Assembly: GCA_963675135.1 (NCBI GenBank)
Contig: OY776123.1
Coordinates: forward strand, 20,243,840-20,307,839
Origin: Galeopsis tetrahit
Taxonomy: Eukaryota; Streptophyta; Magnoliopsida; Lamiales; Lamiaceae
DNA length: 64,000 bases
Reading direction: 5' to 3'
Part shown: piece after piece, positions 54,336-64,000 of the stretch
Numbering within the stretch: the first letter of the stretch is position 1
Layout: each line of letters begins with the position of its first letter
Translations under genes and position numbers: made by a program
The notes under the pieces: generated by a model
Told to the model about the DNA's origin: nothing
Databases searched by the model: none
The model's input: the letters and a program-made list of their open reading frames with translations, nothing else

Positions 54336-57300
54336 TAGATCAGCAATGATCTGACCTATAGACTCTTTCACTTTCGGTTCTGAACTGACCAACTTTCTTT
54401 TTACAATTCGCCTTGCCTGAACCTCTTCAGTAGCCACATACTTGCCTTTCACGAGTCTCTTTTGCTCTTCCGCACTGATCTTTTCTAGATCTGCTTTCTT
54501 CACTAGCCTGCCTCTTCTCCTAGGCCTACTAGTCTCAGTTGGTTCGGCAACTCTTTCAGCTTCTTTCTCTTCCCTCTTTTTGGCTTAATCACTTGCCTTA
54601 AGAGTGAATAGACAAGTAAAACGAGTCATCTCTTCTTGCATGGCTTGCTTCATCAGATTCGTAGCTTTTTCAATTTGCCTCTGATGAGAACCATCCTGAC
54701 TCAACTTTTCTAGTTTAGTAGCAACTAGCTCTAACTTCTGAGTAGACAGATTCAACTCAGTCTTGAAATGAGTACCAGTCAAGTGTAGCAGTCTGTTTTC
54801 CTCAGTCATCGCAGTCAACAATGCTCTAGCTTGCACCAATTGATCTTGAGCTTCCCTTCTCTGCTCATCTGCTATCTCAATTTTCACACGATATACTGTT
54901 GGGATATAAATTCACCCTAAGCCCCACTTGATGTTAGAATAGTTTTGATGGCCAAAACACTTAGAGTTTATAAATGTAATAGGATCAGCTGACTTGTATA
55001 GAACAGCTTAGACTAGTCTTGTGTAATCAACTGTATTGATATCAGCTGATCAGCACAGTCCTGGCTTACATGCCTATCCTCAAGATGAGAAGAGTAGAAG
55101 ACATGAAGACTAGAAGATCCTTGAAGAACAGATAAGTTAAGGTGCTTGTATACCTACTTATCTGATGGAGTCCCAGATTGAAGATGGCCTAAAGCAGTAC
55201 AAAGAATTTCCAGATCAGAAGAGTGTTACTCTACTGATATCAGAAGACAGAAGACCTAAGGCCAGAAGAGTAGTCAGAAGACTAGAAGTACAGATCAGAA
55301 GACTATGTGCTCTTCCAGGACTCGGCTGATTCCTAAGTCATCTTGCAATTCAAACGAAGACCTACCTTATTTAGAAGATTGACATGATCCCAGGATTGAA
55401 GCAATCAAGCGGCTGGAATCAAGGAATCAAGCTATTATGGAAAGATTGCTCAAACGGCTAGTCAACTCCAACGGCTAGTTGCAATCAATCTCCATTATAA
55501 ATACAAGAGGATGAGAAATCACAAACAAGGAGTCACAAGAGAGAATTCAACGAGCCAAGCAAGCAATCAAAGCTAAAGCCATACTATTCTAAGAATTCTC
55601 AAAAGAGCCAGAAACTATTAGATTATCTATAGCTCTTAAGTGATTTCTATCCAACCCTTAAGAACCTGAAACCTGTTCATATTGTATATCAATTGTTTTA
55701 GGCATAGTGGTTAAGCAAATTATAAGCTTGAACCATTAGCTGGATACACCTCAAAAACCCCAAACCCTCACCGAAAGGTTAAAGTTTTTAAACCCCTTAA
55801 AGTGCAAGTGCTTACAATCACTTGTGGAGACCGTAGCTGTTAGGACGGCTCAGATCTCAAAGTCCTAACCTTGGGACTATAAAGGTCAAGACCCTTGTAA
55901 TTTGTGGTAAATTAAAGGGATTAAACATCACGTGTGGACGTGAGAGTGGACGTAGGAACGTATATCCGAACCACTATAAATCCGGTGTCATTTACTTTCT
56001 GCACTTTACATTTCTGTCTTTACATACATTATTATATAGTGCATACTGTGATTTCAACATTCTTCAAAACAAGGCCATAACTTTCAAACCAGCATCAGTT
56101 GAGTATTTTCATTAAGCAAAACAAGTTGAACACTTTCATAAGAATTACAAGAACGAGTCTAAACCAGGGCCACCATAATTCCGCATATAACCTCCTCAGT
56201 CAGATCACTATAGTCATCTGGACCAGCAGACTTGCAGTCCAGTTGACATAGTAATCAGAAGAGGTTCTCAACTCTGTTTGAAAAAGTTTTAAAGTCTATT
56301 CACCCCTCCCCTCTAGACTTTAATCCCATTCACTACTCGTTCAGGGACCAACATATACTCTTTCCATCTTTTTGGATTTTCTGGCCAAAACCCTAGCAAA
56401 GTCAACTGAACTCTTCTCCGAGTATTCGACTTGGTTTTGCAGAAAAGCTTCCAATTGATTGAACATCTCTTGTCTGAAATCAACATCCAACTGATTAACT
56501 TCATTCATGATCATCTCTTTTGAACTAGTAACAAGAGTACTATTCTGTTCAACAAGAGTCTTCTTTACTTCAGACTTCAAGAATTCATCAATAGATGACT
56601 TGATCACTTCCTTCAGATCAGTCTTCAGCTCATCTATTGAAACAGTAGGGATTGCTTGAGTATATTGAGTAGCTTCTATACGAACATCAGCTTCCTCCAT
56701 AATTTCATCTTCATTCACAACTTGAACTTCAACCATCTTGTCTTCTAGACCAGTAGTCAAGACCCTGTCTTCAACCACTTCCTCTTCTAGACAGACACTT
56801 CCAGCAATGGCTTTCAAGTTCATTGGAGGACAATATGGAACAAGTGCAAGCTTGGCTTCCTTGAATCTTCTTTCAGCCTCATCCGAATCCTTCTTTACCA
56901 TATCATGCAGTTTCTTTACATAACTACACAACTCAGCAGGAAAATACTTTTCAGCATATCTATTGATCAGTCCAACATCCGTTCTTGGACTATGAGAATG
57001 TTCCACGTGGAACTTGAACACGAGACCTCTCATCTGGTCAGAAACATTCTCAAGATCAATGTTCGGATCAGTAGACAACAACTCTTCTACTGGTTCAACG
57101 TCTTGCATCAACTCGTCTTCTACGAGATCAGCTTCTGGGACTTGAACGCCAACACTCAACTTTGCTTCTGAAGACAGCAAATCATCCGAAATGTTGAGTA
57201 TCCTCTTGACAAGAGCAATCAAGGCATGCGCTGGAAACAATTCAGAATAGTTCTTCACTCCACTATTCTCTTGCTGTTCCATTTCCCAGTCTTGGAAATT

Positions 57301-58944
57301 TGAAATTCCACCCATTCCAAGAATGACTTCAAACAGGTCTTCAGTCGGACCTTTCTTTAATGCAACCCATGTGCATATCCTTATCAACTTTTCATACAAC
57401 TCTGAAGTCGTATCGATCTCGACTGACGGTAGCATTTTCTTCAAATTCCGAGTCATCTATGAACGCAGTCTCTTCTCTCGCATACACATCGGATAGTCGA
57501 CCAGGGATTCAAATCTGTTTTTGGGAGGGGTCTGAGTAAGTGGGGTCCTTAGCTCAGTTGTTGAAGTGTCAACTAGTGGAGTTCCCGAAACAGATGGGTT
57601 AATGGGGTCAACATTTTTTGTTGTGGGAGAGGGAATAGTTTGGATTGTGGTTTCTTGGGGCTGCGATGTGGCTAGGTTTGGTATGTCAACTGTAGAAGTA
57701 TCAGTTGTAGCATATATGGTAGTGTCTTGGCTAATGTTGGACCTTAACGGTTGAACGTCCAACAGAGAGGTTTGAGGAATAGGTCTGACACGAGATCGAA
57801 GTGATCTTGCCTTGGTTTTCACAGGGAGATTGAGAGGAATGGAAATAGCACGGGAAGAAGTACTAACCATTTCAGTCGACTTGTCTGGTGATGGACTCGA
57901 CTCAACTCTCACCAGTCGATGTGCCTCTGCATCCTCAACTTCTTTCGCCTCCGAATTTTCATCTGATTCCGTTTCCTCAGAATCAGCTGGCTCAATCATA
58001 GCCTCATCTAACACATACTCAACTAGAGCACCACTAGTTCCAGCCTCCGCTTCGTCTTTTTCAGCACTAGACGAGTCGGCTTCAATCATCGCATCTCATG
58101 GATTAATTCGAACTTGTCCACGCTCCAGAGCCCTTTGCTCAACTTGTCTTTCGAGTGCATCCTTCTTCAAGTAGTGTTTCAACACGTGAAACGACTTTCC
58201 TTTGCTCCAATTCGTCTTGTTTGGGAGTAAGACGGGTAGAATAATACTTAGCTTATTGCCAAAGCTAACAACGGCAGACACCACCCATTCTCTGGCATCG
58301 GTGTCGACTCTAACATTCTTCTCGAAATACATAAGACGATCCAAGAATAACCTATACCAATTTCCATTGGTAATTCCATCATAGATAGCGGCCATCACTC
58401 TCGCCTTCTGTAATGTCACAGAATCAAAACTTCTTGTTACCCCGAGTAACATCTTGCTGGCAATGTATAGGAGTGTCTTGTACTTGGGAAGCAGCTCATT
58501 CTTCTTGACGGACGTAATTTTGCCATCTCGACCCAGCTTCAATTTCTTTCCGCAGAAGATGCTTAGATATCCCAATTCTTACCCGGAACCATATGTCTCC
58601 ACATTAATCGAACCCGAAGGCAAGCTTAATGTGTTGAACAGAACTTCTCGAGTGATCTCCACTCGACTTCCACCAATAAATGCTTCTATGGAGTGGCCTC
58701 GACGAGTAGCAGTGGCGAAGAACTCCAAAACCTCTTCTTCATACACGACCTCTGGAAATGCTTCCAAATAGGGTCTCAATCCGCACCTAAAGCATTTGAT
58801 CATAATCTCCTTGTTGTCATCGGTGTGCCTTCCATTGAAGAACACAGAACTCTCTACATGCACCTTTCCTTCCGAGGCATACCTGCCTAAATCGAATCTC
58901 GCTTGCATGTTAGTAGAAACGTCAAACATAGACACGATCGACAT
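54336..58944 (-). pseudogene. element F additional ORF (stops, solo LTR D2 inside, 3' truncated)
   Basis: One frame from ATG 58944, with stops at 58579-58581, 58096-58098, 57457-57459 and 54585-54587. Solo LTR D2 is inserted between 56358 and 54897, and the frame is kept when D2 and one duplication are discounted. The N-terminal domain has LFNTLSLPSGSINVE, LPKYKTLLYIASKMLLG and LQKARVMAAIYDG, matching the B domain in order. A Ser/Thr/Glu-rich part follows, then a helical block with repeated acidic motifs, coiled coil (MTEENRLLHLTGTHFKTELNLS), then AKKREEKEAER and a basic RRRGRLVKK. The KWVP-type C-terminal domain is gone. A start codon 128 bases after a weak TATA fits the A and B arrangement. 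Confidence 0.75.
54897..56353 (+). mobile_element. solo LTR D2 (copia family D)
   Basis: 1457 bp, starting tgttgggata and ending accaaca, flanked by tatac at 54892-54896 and 56354-56358. It has the perfect MSA match TCCAACGGCTA at 55467-55477 and TATAAATA at 55496-55503. The hairpin with 10-bp stem ttaaagtcta/tagactttaa and a C-rich loop is at 56289-56323. It has no PBS or internal sequence, and it is in opposite orientation to element F, so it is not an LTR of F. Confidence 0.93.
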
Positions 58945-59064
58945 TATGTATAAGTTGTGTAAGGATCAAACACACAGATAATGATAATTGCAAGAATATT
59001 GATTGCTTGAGAGTTAGGAAAGTAGAGTGTAAACGTGAGGAGAGTTTTTAGGAGAGTGGGGTGG

Positions 59065-59126
59065 TTTTGATACACAACTAATTTCGTATGGACGGCCAAG
59101 ATTGATTTGAGTTGATCTAACGGTAA
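59065..59126 (-). promoter_or_regulatory. putative internal promoter region of element F
   Basis: A weak TATA-like TATCAAAA (minus, 59065-59072) lies 128 bases upstream of ATG 58944, followed by a CT-rich leader. TCTAACGGTAA (plus strand, 59116-59126) is one mismatch from the MSA consensus, in the opposite orientation to that in B. Confidence 0.4.
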
Positions 59127-59848
59127 GAAACTTTTGAAATTCAGTTACGTAATCGAGAATGTTATGTGATTTGATATTGTAAACTTTGAAATCCGACCTT
59201 TCTATTGGTAAGTACAGAGGAGTGTACTCATCTGACCTAGTCCAGTAGGGTTTAGGCGGGAACTAGGTGTATACACCTCATTAAATGGAGTGTATAAATC
59301 CAGTCTTAGGTTTTCCAAATTTTGCATTATCAAATTACAATAATACCCTTAAAATACGTTCTTAGATACTTAGTAAATTTAACATCACAAAAGAACTTAT
59401 CTGGTCTGTTTGAGTATATCAGAACAGATTAGTAGAGTTCATCTGTACTAGTCGAGTTCCCCCTTCGACTGTGCTTGTCTGTCTGATTTGTCGAACATCA
59501 TCAAGTACCTGTCTCATCTTGTGCGACACATGAGTAGATACGAATTGTAGAGTAGAATAAATAAATTGAATATCATTCATATGCAGTAATCAAGGTTTAG
59601 ATCAAGATGACGTTTAACAAACTTAAGAGTCAACATAAGGATCTTTTAAGAAATCATAGATTCCCCCTTAAATGTTTATTCCCTTGGTATTACCCTCAGC
59701 TTTACCAGCTTCCTCATCGGGTTGTTTGGTCACCTTGTCTGACCTTGTGTACCTGTCTGTTTGGCGAGTAGACGAGTGCTCTGTTTCTGAGGTAACTTAT
59801 CTGATCTCCTTAACCTCTTTGTGATGTACCTGTCTGGTTAGTACATAG
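59127..59848 (-). other. element F gap between pol and the additional ORF
   Basis: Non-coding. Two purine tracts on the minus strand (GAAGGGGGAACTC near 59457-59465 and AAGGGGGAATC near 59661-59669) recall the tract after pol in A and B. Confidence 0.5.
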
Positions 59849-62800
59849 CTATATGCAAGTAGGGTCTAGATAAATTAGTCCTAGACTAATGCATAATTCT
59901 CTAAAACGAGCCTCAGGTAATGGTTTTGTGAAAATGTCAGCTCTTTGAATATCAGTATGAATCTTTTCCATGCGAATATCCTTCTTTTCTACATGATCAC
60001 GTATGAAATGATGTTTCACATCAACATGCTTACAACGTGTGTGCAAAACAGGATTTTGTGTAATGGCAATAACATTGTTACTATCACAGAATATAGGAAC
60101 ATTTGATTCATAGATATTATAGTCTCTAAGCTGTTGAATGAGCCAAAGTAATTGACTACAGCAGCTACCAGCAGCCATGTACTCGGCTTCAGTAGTAGAG
60201 GTAGCCACACTAGTCTGTTTTTTCGAAAACCATGAAATGAGTTTTGTGCCTAGAAATTGACAAGAACCAGAAGTAGATTTCCTATCTATTCTACAGCCAC
60301 CAAAATCAGAATCAGAGTAGCCACTTAAAGATAAATCATCATTTGAGGGATACCATATACCACGATTGATGGTTCCTTTCAAATATATCAGTATCCATTT
60401 AGTGGTTTCCATATGACTCTCTTTTGGATTAGCTTGGAATCGAGCACATACGCCAACAGAGAATGCAATATCAGGTCTACTAGCAGTTAAGTACAGTAAT
60501 GAACCAATAAGATCACGATAATATGATTGATCAGCACACTTACCATGTTCATCTGGATCCATCCTGTAGGTGTGTAGCATAGGTACTTCAGTAGACTTGC
60601 ATGTTTTAATACCATACTTGTCTAGCAGATTTCTAGTATACTTTGCTTGATTTATGAAAATCCCATCGGGAGTTTGTTTTACTTGAAGACCAAGAAAGTA
60701 ATTCAGTTCACTCATCATTGACATTTCAAACTTACTTTGCATGAGTGTTGAAAAACTTTCACTCAGCTTTTTGTTGGGTGAACCAAAAATGATATCATCC
60801 ACGTAAATTTAGACGAGTAAAATGTCATTCCCTTCTTATCTTCTGAACAAAGTATGATCTATTTTGCCCTTAGTAAAACCGTTTTCTAATAGAAAGAGGG
60901 ATAGAGTGTCGTACCATGCTCTTGGAGCTTGCTTTAGTCCATATAAGGCTTTCTTCAATCTGTATACTTGATTGCCTTTGACTTCGAAACCTGGAGGTTG
61001 TTCAACATACACTTCTTCCGCAAGAATACCGTTAAAAAATGCACTTTTAACATCCATTTGATATACAATAAACTTCATATAGGCAGCATATGCAAGAAAC
61101 AATCGAATGGCTTCTAGTCTAGCAACAAGAGCATACGTTTCATCATAGTCTATGCCTTCGGCTTGTGAATAGCCTTGGGCTACTAGTCTAGCCTTATTCC
61201 TAACGACTACATCATTCTCATCTTTCTTGTTTTTGAAAATCCATCGTGTGCCAACTACATTATGATGTTCCAGCCTATCAACAAGTTCTCAGACGTCGTT
61301 TCGAACAAACTGGTTCAACTCGTCTTGCATAGCGATGATCCAATTACTATCAGTCAATGCCTCTTTAACGGTTGTAGGCTCGATAAAATAAAGGAAACAA
61401 CACCAGTAAAACATAGTTGGACTCGACTGTTCTTGCGACTCAAAGAGTTGTCGTCTAGTCTTTACACCATTAGTAGAGTCACCAATGATATTTTCAGAAT
61501 TATGAGCAGATTTCCATGTTTTTCTAGTCTTAACAGGCATACTATCATCATCTAACTCAGTTACAGCATCATGCATTTCAACATCATTTGTATCAACAGT
61601 TTTATCAGGAGTAGACGAGTCAACTAGAGCAGGCATGTAAACTGGTCTAGTGGACTTACCTTGAGCACTTACCTTCTCCTTGTCATCTGATTCAAGAGCT
61701 TTCAAGAATGGATTGTTGGCTTGAACTGATTCGTACACTTCTGTTTCTTCATCAGTTTGGATTGATAAATCATCCACTTTCTTACTGATCTGGTCGGTAG
61801 ACGAGTCCTGTCGAGATTCATCGAAAACAACATGTGGTGTTTCTTCCACACAAAGAGTTGAGTAGTTAAACACTCTAAAAGCTTTGCTAGTCAAGGAGTA
61901 TCCTAAGAATATCCCCTCGGCTGCTTTAGCATCGAAAACATTTAATTTACTTTTCTCATTGTTATGGATGAAGCACTTACAACCAAATATATGGAAATAT
62001 GAAACTCTGGGTTTTCTACCTTTCCAAATCTCGTAGGGTGTCTTACCTAGTACCTTATTGATCGCGCTTCTGTTCTAGGAGTGGCATGCAGTGTTGATCG
62101 CCTCTGCCCAAAACTTTTGAGGAGTATTATACTCGGCCAGCATGGTTCTACAGGCTTCTTTGAGCGTTCTATTCCTTCTCTCAGCTACACCATTTTGTTG
62201 TGGGGTCCTAGCTGCACTAGTAAGGTGCTGGATACCACGTTTAGAACAGAAATCTTTGATATAGCAATTAATGAATTCAGTCCCCTTGTCACTACGAATC
62301 TTGACAATTGATTGATTCTTCTCAACTTGTAACTTCTTCAACAGATCAGGTAGGAGTGTTTGTGTATCACTCTTCTTGTGTAGGAAGACCACCCAAGTGA
62401 ACTTAGAATAGTCGTCTACCACAACAAGCGTGTACCTTCTACCATTCAAAGTTGGAGGAGTTATTGGACTATGAAGATCCATATGTAGTAGTTCTAAGAC
62501 TCTACTTGTTGAGAGAGTAGGAATTGACTTAAATGAACCTTTTACCTGTTTACCTTTCTGACAAGCATTGCATACATGTGACTTTTAATAGACTTCGTTG
62601 GGTATACCTTCAACAAGGTAATCTCTTGCAATCTTATTAATCACCTTAAAGTTCATGTGACAAAGGCGTCTATGCCAAAGCCAACTGATCTCTTTAGGGT
62701 TCTTACTAAGAAGACAAGTATCCCTCGGACAGTTATTCCAATTCACAATATATACACTGCCTTGTCTTACGCCGACGAGTGGTACAGTATGAGTCCTCTT

Positions 62801-63117
62801 GTCTATGATCTCGCACTTTCGGCTTTTGAATTGTACTTTATAACCACGATCACAAAATTGAGAAACAGATAGTAAATTGTATTTCAAACCTTCTACGTAG
62901 GATACGTCTTGTATCTCTACATCTCCATTTCTGATGTAACCAAAGCCTTTCGTAACAGCAGTTGAGCTATCACCGAATATCACCTTGGGTCCTTCTTGAT
63001 CATAGTAACTCGATAGAAGAGCCTTAGTACCCGTCATGTGGTGTGAACAACCACTATCGATGTACCAAGTTTCTCATACAGAGCCACCCTTCTTATACAA
63101 GTCAAGTCGACCCTACA
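59849..63117 (-). pseudogene. element F pol (protease, integrase, RT, RNase H), multiple stops
   Basis: All pieces share one frame. DSGCSHHMTG (about 63050) is the protease. WLWHRRLCHMNF with CNACQKGKQ is the integrase finger. HMDLHSPI, IRSDKGTEF and VAERRNRTLKEA give a complete DDE triad. RT has LNGILAEEVYVEQPPGF-like and YVDDIIFGSPN motifs (about 60810). RNase H has GYSDSDFGGCRIDRKSTSG and HVDVKHHFIRDHVEKKD. Stops occur at about 62585, 62075, 61289, 60836 and 60804, several at Trp or Gln codons. MSMMSELNYFLGLQVKQ and the RNase H block place it in the same lineage as A and B. Confidence 0.88.
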
Positions 63118-64000
63118 ATGATGATATTTAATAATTTAGGTACCCTCCTTGTTTATTGGGGTCCTAGGGGGTTAGTTGAGTTCAGTGGAATCCAAATGTA
63201 CATAGGAGTCCTGAACAAATTTGATCTTTTAAGCTTTCTACCATGCTTGTTACAAAATAAGACCCTGTTGTCCTTATCTGGCCTATCATTAGTCGTGTCT
63301 ACTCGTCTGAGGTAGCCTTTCGACTTAACCTCTACTTGAGTAGGCATGGGCCTTCGATAGTCAGAATAGGGCTTGTATGCATTGGGGCCATACGGTTTAT
63401 AGACACGTTTAGGTCTTTCCTCACTTATAATATCATATGACAAAGGTGGAGGATATAAGACAGGTTGAGTACGATATTTAGGAGCAACCTTCCTAGGTCT
63501 AGTCGAGTAGAGCTGAGACTGCCTTATGAAATGAGGTCTAGGCTCTTTCCAACTAGTCTGTACTTGTCTAGAACTCGTCTCCTGAGGATACCAATCTTCG
63601 TATCTGACCTGGTTTGGTTTACCACGACTATTAGTCCTCTTTTGATTCGTTCTAAACGGAATAGGTCTATTGTTAACATTCTTTTTACCTCCTTTGGTAA
63701 TCGGAGTGTTAACTCTAGTCTGCTTATGTACAACATTTTTGGGAGTCGTACCAATATCGTATTCCATTGGTCTTTTGCCTTTATCATTTGTCAAAGAGCT
63801 TGAACTAGCAGCAGTAGGGTTCTTAATGACATGAGTAGATGAGTTAGGTGTTTCAGCTCCCAACCCTGTCTTGTCATCTGGAGCCCTATACCTATCTGAC
63901 AGTTGTTGATTAATCTTTGAAGAATTAACCAAGTAAGTAAGTTTAAGGTCTAGATTTACGACTTCAGTCTCTAAGAACTTATTACGCTCTTCAAGCTTTT
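63118..64000 (-). pseudogene. element F gag, C-terminal part (enters from beyond the window)
   Basis: The frame is open from the right edge. It starts in a coiled-coil-like part, then a basic Arg/Lys/Gln/Tyr-rich tail with PKVAPKYRTQ-like runs, and reaches NSTNPLGPQ. This is the same terminal motif as gag of A and B, followed by an in-frame TAA (63153) where B has an Asn codon. No zinc knuckle falls within the window. The frame differs from pol of F, as in B. Confidence 0.75.

Larger units (their letters stand above)
54336..64000 (-). mobile_element. copia element F (Sirevirus-like), truncated 3' end, continues beyond the window
   Basis: Gag 3' part, pol and an additional ORF stand in the same order as in A and B on the minus strand, but clearly diverged from both. 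The 3' end, including the C-terminal domain of the additional ORF, PPT and LTR, is missing at the junction with the tandem array. The 5' LTR lies right of 64000. Many stops mark it as old. Confidence 0.85.

Noticed and set aside
54897..56353. Reading D2 as an LTR of element F
   Set aside because: It has its own 5-bp duplication, is in opposite orientation to F, and interrupts the F reading frame without PBS or PPT beside it.

Overview
This window is nuclear DNA from a flowering plant, probably a eudicot. It is AT-rich, its host genes have GT-AG introns, and it carries plant-type MITEs and long nested Ty1/copia retrotransposons. I could not identify the species.

The left part (1-18,000) is gene space with small transposons. 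It holds the 5' end of a mutator-like transposase-type ORF (minus, 1-433), a complete six-exon phosphopantetheine adenylyltransferase gene (COAD, plus, 1061-3685), a two-exon cytokinesis-type syntaxin gene (SYP112/KNOLLE group, plus, 5392-6332) and a ten-exon glucose-6-phosphate 1-epimerase-like gene (minus, 6776-11239). Two of the epimerase introns carry MITEs. From 11.2 to 18 kb there are no intact genes. This stretch holds tandem repeats with telomere-like CCCTAAA words, a ~1.1 kb long-inverted-repeat element, a Stowaway MITE, a non-autonomous hAT element with a G-rich payload and a decayed mutator-like fragment.

The right part (18.6-64 kb) is a stack of Ty1/copia elements of Sirevirus-like appearance. 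An array of ~770 bp AT-rich units (18655-19372 and 52643-54335) was split by copia element A (19373-52642, minus). A was then split in its gag gene by copia element B (32450-48906, minus, TSD tcttg). Solo LTRs of two further families landed later: E1 and E2 in element A, D1 in the 3' LTR of B, and D2 in element F. Each solo LTR has an exact 5-bp target duplication. Element F (54336-64000, minus) is a third full-type copia element. Its 3' end is lost at the array and its 5' end lies beyond the window.

All three internal regions share one layout: LTR - PBS (tRNA-iMet) - gag - PR/INT/RT/RNase H - a 0.7-0.9 kb gap - a very long additional ORF - PPT - LTR. The additional ORF (up to ~1,590 codons in B) is not envelope-like, because I see no membrane segment. 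It has a conserved N-terminal helical domain, an acidic/basic low-complexity linker, coiled coils and, in A and B, a conserved C-terminal domain. In A, B and F a TATA or TATA-like box lies ~125 bp upstream of its start codon, which suggests its own internal promoter. The LTR promoters of families B and D, and the host syntaxin promoter, carry exact matches to the mitotic MSA element (YCYAACGGYYA). Four LTR families share a G/C-tract-loop hairpin near the end of the LTR with different, covarying stems. All copies here carry stops or frameshifts.
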